The notes under the pieces: model-generated
Seen by the model: the letters and a program-made list of their open reading frames with translations, nothing else
Database searches by the model: none
What the model was told of the DNA's origin: nothing
Assembly (NCBI GenBank): GCA_022036555.1
Contig: CM039137.1
Location: forward strand, 6,946,319-7,010,318
DNA from: Microstegium vimineum
Taxonomy: Eukaryota; Streptophyta; Magnoliopsida; Poales; Poaceae
Length of the DNA stretch: 64,000 nt
Direction of reading: 5' to 3'
Program-made: the position numbers and the translations under genes
Part shown: positions 1 to 11,668 of the stretch, piece after piece
How the letters are laid out: each line of letters opens with the position of its first letter
Position numbering within the stretch: position 1 is the stretch's first letter

Positions 1-558
1 TCCTATAACTCAATCCGGTCAAATACTTTTCTAAACAACTATGACCGGTGAAATGAAATGCTCTAAGTTATACCTTTGCCTTGCGCATTCCATTTCATCT
101 CTTTCTCCAATGTTGATGCAACCCATGCACCAACCTATCACAAATGATATGATCCACTTCATATCATCACGTGACATATTGGTTCATCGATCTTGACTTC
201 ACTTGCCCTTCATCGTTGCCTTCGTCCATCGGTGTCAAGTCTTGCTCAAGCCTCCCGCCACGCGGTCAAACGCTTCAAGCCTCCAACTTGCCCTTCACGC
301 TTGCAACCGGTCCATCAAGCTAAGTCATGCCTTGACCTTCTCCACCTTGTCACATGACTCCATGTCATGTTTCATATGCAATGAGCTCCTTCATCATCAA
401 GTTGAGCACCATAAATATGCACAAGCCATCTCTTCATGACTTTATTGGTTGCTCTGACTTGTGTACCTAAGGACTAAATCACCTGTGTGTCTCACATTAA
501 ACACATATTAGTCCACCTAAATTGTCACTCAATTACCAAAACCAAACATGCACTTTCA
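1..558 (-). mobile_element. Copia-type LTR fragment, cut by window edge
   Basis: Read on the minus strand, the segment begins at 558 with TGAAAGTGC and a 'TTTGGTTTTGGTAATTGAG' start. This is the usual first part of SIRE/Maximus-type copia LTRs in grasses. It continues leftward with the same kind of text seen in the copia LTR at 37979-39905, including runs resembling 'CACATGACTCCATG' and 'GCAATGAGCTCC'. The left end is outside the window, so whether this is a solo LTR or part of a full element cannot be told. An open frame at 203-439 lies inside it and starts on a non-ATG codon. I regard that frame as a chance frame. Confidence 0.55.
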
Positions 559-1207
559 GCTAGACCTTGAGATTTATGAAATTATAGATCCCTATCAACG
601 AGCATGTCACCTAACACTGAGAAAATAGCTGAATAAAAAAAACACTGAGAAAATAACAACTTAAACCATAGAATACATATAAAAAAATACGAGTACATGT
701 GTCAAGTCGATGAAGTAGACTAGACAGTCACCACGATAAACCTAACCAGTTGAGCTATGTTTGACTTTACAAGTTAAATTTTTGTAGCTGGATCTCTATG
801 TATAATTTCTGGCTCCACCATTGCCCGCAAGATATACATTGGTCATTCTAAAAGTTAAAGAGCGTGAAATACAAAATTAGTTAGTATAATTTAGAATTTG
901 TATAAGAGTTCTAATGTAAAATTATCTTCTATATTTTAGAAGTGAATTATTGAGTATTGTTGGAGATGAGTTTGTTTATTTCTCCTAATAATTTTTGGCG
1001 AGTTAGAAAATACCATCAGTTTAGGAAAAAAAATATTTGATACTCTCGAGATACTCTTACTTCCTCAGTATAAAAAATATCATAGGTTTAGCTAAATTCA
1101 AATGGTTATAAGTTTGATCGGATTTAATTAAAAATGCACCAATATTTATAATATCAAGTTATTATCACTTAATTTATCAAGCAATAGGGTTTCATATTAT
1201 ATATCTA
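559..1207. other. AT-rich intergenic stretch, nothing recognised
   Basis: No coding frame, RNA gene or complete repeat is recognisable. The part from about 1060 to 1200 resembles one half of a decayed MITE, with text of the 'cctcagtataaaaaatatcataggttt' type, but no second terminus was found. Confidence 0.5.
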
Positions 1208-1825
1208 CTAGCAAAGATGTCCGTGTGTTGCAACGGGTGATCAAATAAAATATTATTCATTTGTACTCTGTTCAATTCACCGATTCTATGTCGGACACTA
1301 TGTCAGACACTGAAGCCCGGCGTCTAATTTGTTTCCATCTCAGCTATTGCTCGTCCGATTTTTTTAGTCAGGACAACTATGTTTTTTTCGTCTCAGCGAC
1401 CGCTTGAGAGGCCTCACGTCTCACGTCTCATGTCCAATTTTTTTTGGATGTGTTTTTTTTCCATAGAGATGTTTCCGCAAATGATTTTTTTTCCAAATCC
1501 ACCTTATATATTATATAATTAACTATCAGATGCTTTATGGTGTAGCTTATTTCGATTTCGATTAGAATTCTTTTTTATTGCTAAATTTCTATTCTAATTA
1601 TCCTATTTCTATTTGGATTAGAATTCATTTTCATGTTTACTTGGAAGTCTTACGTGTTTGATATAGAATTTAGAGCTCTATTTGGATTACAATTACAACT
1701 ACTACCTGAACTCTGTTTCGTGCTAGATATAAGATATATTCTAACTCGTATATGAGAATGGGTTATATATATAAGTCCAGACAGAAAAAAAACTCTTCAT
1801 TACCAGGTAGTTAGAGGGGGACAGA
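1208..1825 (-). mobile_element. Small non-autonomous Helitron candidate
   Basis: On the minus strand a Helitron-like 3' terminus is visible. There is a short hairpin made of CCGT (1233-1236 reversed) and ACGG (1221-1224) around a TGCAACAC loop, a short spacer, then CTAG (1208-1211) followed by T. The 'CCGTTGCAAC...ACGG...CTAGT' pattern is the common grass Helitron end. The nearest matching 5' end is TCTGTCCCCC, beginning at 1825 and preceded by A on the minus strand, which fits the A|T insertion rule. The 3' end is reasonably secure. The 5' end is only the best candidate. No Rep/helicase coding is present. Confidence 0.38.
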
Positions 1826-3403
1826 TCTACAAAGAATGGATGGACGAAAAAAGGAGGTTGAAATTTTACCTCTTTATTATTAAATTAATTAAGGTGGTAT
1901 AGATTTAACACTGTTATCTTTTTGTGTAAATCCAGTTATTAAGCTTATAAATGTTTAAATGTTGATGCTTTTATCTACGTATATAGACTCGATTAAAACA
2001 TACGATCGTTTTGACTTTGTCTAAACATAGAAGGTGCTTTAGAACGGAGGGGTTTTTTTTTCTCTTTTTGGGCAGAGGGAGTAGTAAATGTTCCGAACCG
2101 TTTTGTGCCCAGCCTCTCCGGTAGCAGCAGAATGGGACCGCTGTAGAGATGCTGGGAGCAGGACTGTAGGAGTGTGAAATGAATCTTCTGCGCCAATAAT
2201 TAAGGCCAACATTAAACCAATAGCTTTGTTTGACGGTTGACAGCAGTGCTTTTCTTGATGTTGACCAATGGCCAGGCACAGTTTTCCTGTCCCTAAATTT
2301 CTGTCCTTTTCCAACGGTTGCTTCGCCTTGCCGCCGGCTCGGGTGCCCATAGATATTTCTTTGTTTCAATTGTCAAACATCCGCACCATGAAATTTGGTG
2401 CACAAGGCATCGAGGCTCTTCGGACTTTTTCATCGGAGACCTGATCGTTCAGGCCTCTATTTAATTCAGGTTGCGGTCTTGTTCCTCTATTCGCCGAAAT
2501 GGTGAGCAAAGCGCCACCATGAGGATTTGAGGAAGGAATCAGATTAGATACGGAGTGCCACGATGAGGAAGGAATCGGGCCATGAGCAAGGAGTAAATTA
2601 CTTTTCAATTTTCTCTGTTCCTAGGACCAAACAGAATCTTAATTGATCATCCACAATAAATCAATTTGTAGAATTGTCCCAAGTCAAACTACTTCAAGTT
2701 AAACAAATTTATTGAAACTAACTAATGACACCAAATTAGTATTACTAGATACATCATGAAATTTAACTTCAATAGATGATGTTATCCTTTCCTATGGAGT
2801 TAGTTAAATTTAGGCCTCGTCTGGCACATCTCCACTTCACCAGCGGAGCATTTTTTTTTTCCGGTTTCAGCCACGAGCAGCTTTACTAGTTTAGTAAAGC
2901 TAAAGCTGCTTTACTAGAAAGTGGATTGACTAAGCAAGTATTTTATACAAACTATCTATGTACAGTGTTTATATAACATGGAAATATAAAAACTACTCTT
3001 CAATTTCTTGGTTAGAACTGCTCCAACTTACCAACGTGATAAGAGGGTCCAAGAACCCACAATACACAAATACACGTTGCCGTCGCTGCTGCTGAACTTG
3101 GGCTAGAAACAAAAGTCAGGGCATAGCAGCAGCGGAACAAGCGAAATGACTCATGATGACATTGCATTGCAAGGTAGATTCTTGTATACATACGTTGCTA
3201 CATACTGTACCACCCACCAAAAAATATATTGCACTCTGGTAGGTATTCTCTCAGAACTCAGAAGAAACCTAAAAATCGCTCAACTGGACAAAGGACCAGT
3301 AAGATGTAAAGAAGAAGGCTATAGGCGAATATGCCCCCGGTAGATCAGGTGAGTACATCACTGAAGAGCATGTACAGTAGCATCACAGGCCAGTGTGACC
3401 AGA
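1826..3403. other. Intergenic, downstream of the LYK gene
   Basis: This stretch includes the 3' flank of the minus-strand kinase gene. Short open frames on both strands (1971-2608) are low quality and match nothing I recognise. A few 'tttggattagaattc' repeats occur near 1560-1690. No RNA gene or full transposon end pair was seen. Confidence 0.5.
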
Positions 3404-6400
3404 TCACCTCCCCGCCACAAGACCGCTGAACACTTGGCTGTTCCCAGCCTGTGTTGCCTCCCACTCGATAGAAGACAGCAGTATTTGAGAGAGCGTGATC
3501 ACCACTTGCTTCATGTCCGGCCGTAGAACAGGGTCTTCGTCCACGCACTGTTTCGCTAGCATAGCCATCTTAGGAGAAGTGTTTTAGAGGGTTCAGAACG
3601 ACGAGCAAATGTGCCGTAAAATGGGCTGGCAAGATAACTAGGAAAATCCTAGTTCTGACTGCAAGAAGTATATGAGTTTAAAATTCATACCTTGTACGCA
3701 CAGTCATGAGGATACAGATCCCTTAGATTATGGTCAATGCAGTCTTTCAGGTTCCCCATATACGTTGAATTAGGACATTTCCTTAGAGCAGTTAACATCT
3801 GTGGAGTACAAAACCAAAGTTGATTAAGACTTTTGGAGTAAATAAAAAAAATAAATTAAAAACTTGAACAAAGTTCAACAGAAGTTCTATGCTACTTCAA
3901 TGGTAAGATAATGGTAAAGCCTAAGGTACAACATTAGAAAGTCAACTAACACTGAACTGAAAACTTACAACTGATGCCAGTGAGCGTCTCTCAGAGTTTG
4001 AGCTTGCACCCATTCCTTCAGCTCTTGTAATTGCTTCCTTTCCAGATATTAGCTCAAAAAGTACCACACCAAAAGCATAAACATCACTCTTTGTAGTTGC
4101 CAGGCCATCCCGCAGGTATCTAAAAGATCAATGAAAGATTGTTACAATGCCAGAGTTAGAGACAAAGCTTGCTTTTAATTAAAACAATGACAGAAAATAT
4201 GCACTTACTCAGGGGCCAGATAACCAAAAGTTCCAACAACCTTAGTGACAGAAGCCTCTGCATCATTGGATTTCACTACAAGTTTTGCAAGGCCAAAATC
4301 TGAAATCTGTGAAGGCAAAAGATGCAATACACAAGGTATCAGTTATTTAGTTGATGCAAGAAAAAGGGAACCAAATAATTTAAATCACTTAACCTTTGCT
4401 CTGAAGGAACCATCAAGCAAGATATTACTTGATTTAATGTCTCTATGAACATAATGATCTTTGGTATGCTCATGAATGTATTCTAGTCCTCTAGCAGCAT
4501 CAAGCGCAATTTGGACCCTAAAGATCCATGAAAGTGATGAACACCCTGGAATAATAATAAAAAAAAATCAATTAACAATGGTAAATCCTGCGGAGGTAGC
4601 ATAATTAGGTGTTCAAACAAATGGTAGCATAGTACCAAGTGAGGCATAAAATATGAGTCCAGAATTATGGAGGACAAATAGAATTATGAGTACTATAGTG
4701 ATCCCTGTACTTGGTGGTCCAAGACTGCCCATAGCATAACACATACACCCTCTGACCCAAAAAGAGTGTTGTTCTAGCTATGAATCTAGAGTTCTGGACA
4801 AACATAGCTAGAATGACACTCAGTTTGGGATGGAGGGTGTAAACAGTAGTCCCATTCTTAAGACAACGTCTCTGTAACACACCTAATGGTAGGCCCAGGA
4901 GGGGCCTAGGCTGGCCACGTAGGCCACCAGAAGGCCCAGGCGGCAGGCCCAGGAGGGGCCTAGGCTGGCCACGCTGCGCGCAGGAGGCGCGCGTCCGCGC
5001 GAGGGGGAGGCCGCGCCGGCAGGAGGCCGCACCCCTTTCCTTCCCTATGCAGTTTCCCTCTCTCATGATGGGTTTCCATATTAGAGGAGAGGAGATATTA
5101 TTAGAATTAGAAATAAGAATAGGGTAAGCTTGTTAGGAAAAGGATAAAGAGATTAGGAAAGAGGGATCCAATCTATAAGGAAACCTCTAGCAAGTTGCTT
5201 GGGAGTCAAGTCCATTAGGGACTATAAATATAGGGGAGATGTACTCTATTGAGATTAAGCAAGAAAAGAGCTATTGCTCCTTCGTCTATCCCTCTCCTCT
5301 CTTCTCTGTTGCAGCCGCCTCTCCTCTCCCTCTCCGTGCGCCTCTCTCTCAGCTTGCCACCGCCCCTCTGCCTCCCCATGCCAACTCCCCTGCGCCAGCC
5401 TCCTGGCCCAGCAGCCCACCAAACCCTAGCCGCCCCCCTCCATAGCCGCCGCACCTCCACACGTCTAAGGACGTACTACAGTCTCTCTATGTGGCCCACT
5501 TTTTTCTTGTAACATGACATTCCATTTAAGAAAGATGTAAATATTCACATAAAGCGTGCTCCCCAGCCTCCTCCTTGCCTCCTGGAGAACATTTCACTCC
5601 AAAGGTGGGCTAGGTGCTAGGTGGAAGTCTAATGCTTGCCTAGAGCCTGGAGACTTTCGATTCAAACACTCGTACGTGGTAACACAATGTTCTGGAACCA
5701 ATAAACATGAAAGTTATTGTAAATTGTTTGACACGGGGGTTTCCACAGTCCTAACAAATGAACAGCTTATGAACATGTTACTACTTTATAAAGCTGAAAG
5801 TCATATCTAAGAGCAAGAAAATCTTTCAGAAATCAAGTGTTAGATGAGGGTATACCCTTGCTTTCAGGATCATGTACATGATTTTTGAGCGAACCATTTT
5901 GAGAGTACTCATAAACCAGGAAAAGCTCATCCTTACTTGCTGCATAGCCAATCAATTCTACCTTTGACAAAACATGGGTCACACGATGAAAGTTCAGTAA
6001 ACATGGAACAACAATAAATGAATTTATACTAGGATTTTGTGATAGCAATAAAATACCGTACCAGACTAGCATGATGAACCTTACAAAGAACTTTCATCTC
6101 CACTATGAATTCTTTTGTTTTAGTGGCCATCATTCTTTTTATCGCAACCTCCTGTAGACAAACACTTTTTTACTATGAGAAGGCAATGACAAGGAATATT
6201 ATGCATACAAGTGGGCAGCTTCGATGTTGGACCTGGTCTCGGAGAACACCGTAATAGACAGAACCATATGTACCATGACCAAGAAGATTTGCATCAGAAA
6301 ATGAGTCAGTTGATGTGAGTATTTCTTCGTACGTAAACACAATAGGCTTCTCCCTATCAAATACATCTGCTGCCACGCCTGTTTTGGAGACTTGAATCAG

Positions 6401-8980
6401 TTATAAATGAAAGAAGCAAAATAAAATTAACAGTAGATAATTTGTGCTGGTATTAATTTAATACCAACTGTGAATTTGTTGCCCTGAATCTCAATTGAAA
6501 TTACCACTGTATACTATTTCAAGAAATTACTTGGTCCATCTACAGAACAAGTGCAGGCTTGAGAGCAGTTACTTGTGCTCCTTTTTATGGGAATGGTTAA
6601 CAAACATTAAACTGACCTTTGGGGACATTGATATGATGATCACCACCATCTGCTCTTGTTGGCTTTGCATTTCCAAATTGGCAACACAAGTATCTTCCAG
6701 AACCATAACAAAAACTACCACTCTTAAGGAGTTGAAATTTATGTCGGTCTGGGTTCTTTCCCTGGTCAGGATCTTGGGGATTACATCCAAAGAATTTCCG
6801 TAGGACAAGTGCAAGGACAGCAATAGCAATTAAAGCAAGTGCAACTCCCATGCTACCAATAACCCATCCATAAGGAAATTTGGTCGAATGGTGATTTGGT
6901 GTTTCTGCAGTTGTATGCCAGAGGATACTTTGTTAGATTATCATAACAAGAATATTGTTGATTGTATATAATCCTTGATACCAAACTGGCATTTTTCAGC
7001 GATGATACTTGGAAGAGAAATTTAGGATCAAGACCATAAAAAGAGTGACTAACTGAAAGAAATTCGAAATAAAATAAGCAAAAAAAAATGTGGAATATGC
7101 ATATTGTAAATAACTCTGTCACTGATTATTCTCAAACAACATCCAGTCTGCCAAAAGTTTACCCACAAAATAAAGCATAACATATTACCACAAAATCATG
7201 GAATGGCTATTTAAACCAAAACATCAACAAATGAGTCGTAAATTGTAATGAGTACCTGAAAATATGTTTCCGACCAGTATTAAATTATCACTCACAATGA
7301 CATTACAAAACGAGTTACAAATAAGAACAGCAACCTGACAATGTGTAACCTGTTGGCGCTGGGGCAGGAGCAGGAGCAGGTAGTGTAACATACGCCTGTC
7401 CAGGAACTGCAAATTGGTACATTACAATGAGGATGGAATATTCATAAGGAACTCTTCCAAAAACAAGTCTATTACAAACATTAGATGAAAATTTACAAGA
7501 AATTATTTAAAAAAGGATTGCATAAAGTAAGGTTTCCTTTTAAACATTGCAAGAAGAAACATTATTGCATGAGCAAGAATAATAATAGTGGTAAATAAAA
7601 GCTAACACCACGAAGTAGGAAAAACTGATCAGAGGCTTCAGCTGACCAAGAAAGCTGACATTGGATATTATTGGGAGGCTCAGCAATCAAATGCTGGAGA
7701 ACAGGGAACAGAGCAGCGCAGAGTGAGAAACTTAATGTGTCACTACCATTAAATATCTCAACTACTACATAGTATGCATGTAACTGAGTTCAATTCCTAA
7801 TGAAGATTAGGTGCAGGGCATGTGTTAGTGCAATCACTCAATATCACATGTACCTCCCTGTGCCAACCTAGAACTATATAAAAGCACATTTAGAGATGCT
7901 GCTACCAGACCAGTAAGAGACTATTTTACTCCATTTAGTATGTAACCTCAAAGTTTAAACCCAATGATGTTCAACAAAGCTGAGTTGCAGCTGATCATTG
8001 GGCAAGGAGTACCTGCCACTTCACTAAACAACACATGTAGCGTACAGCTTTGACACGATAGTTCACCGTGTCCACAGCATGGTCCTGGGACAATTGGTAA
8101 TTTCCAGATCAGTCACAAGATGTAAAACTTGAATTTGGTGGTACGCCTCACAAGCCCCGACCAATAAATACAGAGGATCCGTACTTCATAAACGAGCAAC
8201 TATATTTAGAGATCCATGCGTGCAATTGCAACAACCCAACAAACTCTGAGACGAAAGGAACTATCAATCTTTTCACAGCGAATTGAACAAAGAGAGAAAC
8301 ATTTGATCGACTTGTCCAAAATGATCGCAAACATTGGTATGACTGACCTGAGTTGAGTGGGATGTAGTACACCTTCCCCGCGGTGATGGGGTCGGGGCCG
8401 ACCATGGCATTGGCAGCCTCGATGGCATCCATGCTCGTCCCAAACCTACTCGACAGTGATTCCACTGTGTCCCCCTCGACGCCGACGTAGCTGAGAAGGT
8501 AGTTCCAGGGCCCGGACGAGCAGCCGCAGAGCAGGTGGAGCGCCACAACCGCCCCGGTCGCGGGGGTCGCTGCGCCGCCCCGCCAGGCGGCGGCACGGCG
8601 AGGCCCACGTACGCCGCGGCCGCGACATCGGCGGCGGTGGTATTTGGGGAGGAGGCCGTCGCGGAGGAGGGGATGGTGTAGGTGGTGTTGGCGAGGTAGG
8701 TGCGGGACGGGAGGCAGGAGCAGTTCTTACGCACGAAGGCGTACCCCGGGCTGGCCGCGGCGTCGGCTGTGAGGTCCCCCGGCGCGGCGTCGAACATGGA
8801 CTCGAGCAGCGTGGCATTGGCGGCCCCCGCGCCGGCTGCCGGGAAGGCGAGGAAGGCCGTGCAGACGCGCGAGAGCTCGGAGCAGGCGAGCGGCGCCGAC
8901 GTGGCGTCCCCCTCGGCAGCGGCCGCGCCGGAGACGGCGAGAGGCAGGAGTAGAAGGAGGAGGAGGCGGTGGGGCGGCAT
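3404..8980 (-). CDS. LYK3: LysM receptor-like kinase (LYK3 type), 11 exons, frameshift in exon 1
   Basis: This encodes a plasma-membrane receptor kinase with extracellular LysM domains of the class that binds chitin or Nod-type oligosaccharides. Exons joined at GT-AG sites are 8980-8348, 7406-7335, 6904-6617, 6378-6233, 6151-6062, 5961-5856, 4545-4394, 4306-4209, 4119-3969, 3798-3691 and 3568-3404. Splice phases agree throughout. The frame as drawn would give about 669 residues once the exon-1 break is bridged. Visible parts are a signal peptide after ATG 8980 (leucine run), CxC pairs (CSC, CGC), a LysM ending in YYIPLNS, a proline-rich linker, and a TM helix in exon 3 (MGVALALIAIAVLALVLRK). 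The kinase has GHGTYGSVYYG, catalytic Lys in VAIKRM, HRDIKSSN, DFG, APE, and C-terminus FSGLVAGR before TGA at 3406-3404. The start matches the only ATG leading directly into the signal peptide. Near 8570-8585 the frame shifts by one base between AYVGLAVPPPGG and VALHLLCGC, so as written the protein stops before the kinase. It resembles Arabidopsis LYK3 (At1g51940) most closely from memory. The ligand is unknown. Confidence 0.9.
4746..4839. mobile_element. Stowaway-type MITE, 94 bp
   Basis: It starts CACCCTCTGACCCAAA and ends TTTGGGATGGAGGGTG, which are inverted copies of each other. TA dinucleotides flank it at 4744-4745 and 4840-4841. These are the terminal motif and TA target duplication of Tc1/mariner-derived Stowaway MITEs. 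It lies inside intron 6 of the LYK gene, 33 bp from the solo LTR. Confidence 0.82.
4873..5480 (+). mobile_element. Solo LTR (608 bp) in LYK intron 6
   Basis: The segment begins TGTAACACACC and ends ACGTACTACA, so it has TG...CA termini. It is flanked by the perfect 5-bp duplication GTCTC (4868-4872 and 5481-5485). A promoter-like TATAAATATA lies near 5223-5232, followed by a transcribed-leader-like sequence, so the LTR reads on the plus strand, against the host gene. A 28-bp GC-rich phrase (ggcccaggaggggcctaggc...) is repeated 54 bp apart near 4892 and 4946. No internal retrotransposon sequence remains, which is the signature of LTR-LTR recombination. The ORFs at 5215-5512 are inside it and are not genes. 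Confidence 0.9.
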
Positions 8981-10029
8981 TGGGTACTGCCTAGGGTTCT
9001 GACCTCGAGGCGGCGAGGTGCCGAGGTGGTGGTGGGGCAATGGAGGGTGGCAGACTGGCAGTGGGCAGTGGCGAACAGAGTTGAGCAACGCTGGAATGCT
9101 GGATGCTTCGCGTGGTCGGCTTGGGAAACGCACGCTGGGGGAACAGAACGCGGCGCGCACGGCCACGAGCCCACGAGCCCAAGCACAATCGCAGTTCGCG
9201 CGGGCGCCGGCCCGGGGAGAGGATGGCAGTGTGGCACTGTCGGATTTACCTTAATGCCCCTGTGTATCATCTTTTCCCTTTTGCTTGTCCGTGGATTGAA
9301 CAGTTGCCTGTTTCATAATGCAAAATATCGAACTGGAAAAGATAAATTCACTCGATTTTTTGAGACACTTATTTTAGTATCGTTTTTTATATTTCTACAT
9401 ACACAACTTACATTTGAATTACAAACAAGACGATTTTTTATTATTTATCTAAACATGTAAAGCTACGTATCTACATGAACCAAAACGAACATGAGTATAG
9501 TCTAGACAAAAGTGTATTATTATATAGCACCCCACGTGCACTACAATTTGTCCCGTTCATTGAGCTTCCGCTTAAATGATTGCTGCACAACAAAGCATGC
9601 AACTGTTGTGCAATAATCACGAAATAGAGAATTCTGGTATAGGCGATCTTGAACAATGCAACAATTGTAATGGCCGGTGACGGTTGGTGGAATGGTGGTA
9701 GTGAGGACTGTTGAGAGTACCACAGAAAAATTAGGATTACACCTCTACGGCAAACGAGGGGCTTTGATACGAATCATAGTACGACCAACATATAAAAAAT
9801 ACAATAAGATCGAGGTTAGGAGGTTAAGAAAGATATAAAATATCGATATAGAAAATTGCAAAAAAAAATGTTAGATAAGAAATGGTACAGTATTAGACTT
9901 ATATTTGGTTTCATAAATGTTGAACGTTTTCTCTGTATTTAATCAAGTTTAATAACAAAACATCGTTGGGTTGCTTTACTAGGATGGTACGTTTATGGCT
10001 CAGCCAACACTCAATCTTAAAGGTAAAAC
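8981..10029. promoter_or_regulatory. Upstream region of the LYK gene
   Basis: The first 270 bases upstream of the start codon are GC-rich and then change abruptly to AT-rich DNA at about 9260. This fits a promoter and 5' leader for the minus-strand kinase gene. I see no convincing TATA box. Open frames on both strands between 8969 and 9460 are by-products of GC richness. No other gene is recognisable to 10029. Confidence 0.35.
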
Positions 10030-10217
10030 TTAGGTCACATTTGAATCCTTCAGATTTTGAGAATCTAGATAGTAGAAAAAAAATCATAATCCTACTATCT
10101 CATCCAAACAGCCTAGACTTTAGAGGAATTTTAAGTCACTGAAATCCAATAAAATTGTTAGGATTATTCTCTAAAAAAATAGATTCTTAGAATCCCATCG
10201 AATTCAAACGTTGTCTT
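10030..10217. mobile_element. MITE candidate
   Basis: The ends read roughly AGGTCACATTTGAATCC and, inverted, AAGACAACGTTTGAATTC. Sub-terminal repeats contain AGATTTTGAGAATCTAG and its inverted variant TAGATTCTTAGAATCCC. This style is seen in short hAT/PIF-type MITEs of grasses. The target duplication was not resolved. Confidence 0.35.
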
Positions 10218-11389
10218 ATTACCTGTACAATGACGGTGCACTCCAAGTGGGTGGATTGGAAAGGGAAAACAAGGTGAATGCGTTAAGAAACCCTCCCAGG
10301 ACACTTTAGACTAGTTTCACTAAGAAGTTTTGTGGCGTCGTTTTCAAAATTATCGTGTCATATAGAATGAAATTAAATATGGATGAAATACTTACTCTCA
10401 ATGAAAAATTTTCTTCTATGTTCATAGACATTAAATTTCATGACTTAAGTTCGTAATCGTGCTAAAAGAATTTCATTTAAATGAAACTTATTTTTATTTT
10501 TATTTTTTAAAAAAATATTACCATGACATCGAAAATACAAATGTGACAGCAGACAACTTATTAAATATAAGATCCCATTCGGATCTTTGGAATTAAATTC
10601 ATACTAATAATTATAATTTAGACACCGGTTAATTAAGATAATATGGTTACATATGAAATATATTTATATACTAGCATTAGCCATACAAGAGAGACATTTA
10701 TACAATTGTATTTCTACTATAGAAAAGTGAGTATAAAAGCATGCTATAAGTTTTAGAGTAGAAATATAGCATGTTGATGTATAAAATCTATTTTTATCTT
10801 CCACCATTTGAATTTAAGTTAGACTTATTTATGAGCTTAGAAAAATTATAGAATATTAGATTCTAAGACAAATACCATGATTCATTAAGTAGATTCTAAT
10901 TCGCTCAATAATAAAGCAACAAACGCCGCCTGAACTAAAGTTTCCAAGATCCTCCCATTGACGCTGAGAATGACCTCAGGGGCATTATCAGGATAATAAT
11001 AAATTATGCGTGCGAGGATCAAGGCATGCCCTACAGATTCAATGATAGCTTTGCTATGTGCCCAATACCGTACCGCACAATTAACGAGCCCCTGTCTTGT
11101 GTCCTAGACAGTATTTATATAGCCTTTAAATGGTTAGCAATCCAAAAGCAACCGATGATGCCACCTCATCAACGTCAAAGTACCATGCTGTGAACCATTG
11201 ACAGTCACACACTAAAATGGACCACAGGAAAAAGCCCATGGTTGCCCTATTGCCTCCCTGCTCACTCACTGTTTCACGGTCCACCACGTCGGTAGCCATT
11301 GTTGCGTTTGCGACTGGGTCCAATTTTATGGCAGGATGGAAATCATGTCACTTTTTCCCCTAGAATATGGTAACCATATTAGTTTCCAC
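10218..11389. other. AT-rich intergenic stretch
   Basis: No gene, RNA or full repeat is recognised. A short frame at 11126-11323 on the minus strand resembles nothing known to me. Confidence 0.4.
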
Positions 11390-11668
11390 CTTCTAAAATT
11401 TAGTCACCTAAGTTTAATCTCATTTAATTTCATTTCAGCCGGACAATATGACTTAATAATAGGATTAAAAAGGCTTTAGTCAACTAGTCATCAAATTATA
11501 TATGACTAAAAGAGACTAAACTTCATATTTTAGTTATTTTAGAGCCAAACAGCAAGGCTAAAAAGGACTAAATTTTTTTTTTTAGTCACCCAAACTAAAA
11601 CACTCAGTGACTAAAAATTACTCTCGGGTTTAGGTGACTAAACTTTAAAAGATCAAATCCAAACAAGA
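11390..11668. mobile_element. MITE candidate with TTTAGTCACCTAA inverted ends
   Basis: The left part contains AAAATTTAGTCACCTAAG and the right part contains TTAGGTGACTAAACTTT, its inverted counterpart. The right end closes with GATCAAATCCAAACAAGACC, which is typical of 'GGTCTTGTTTGGATTTG' MITE ends. Internal 'gactaaa' motifs recur throughout. Confidence 0.45.
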
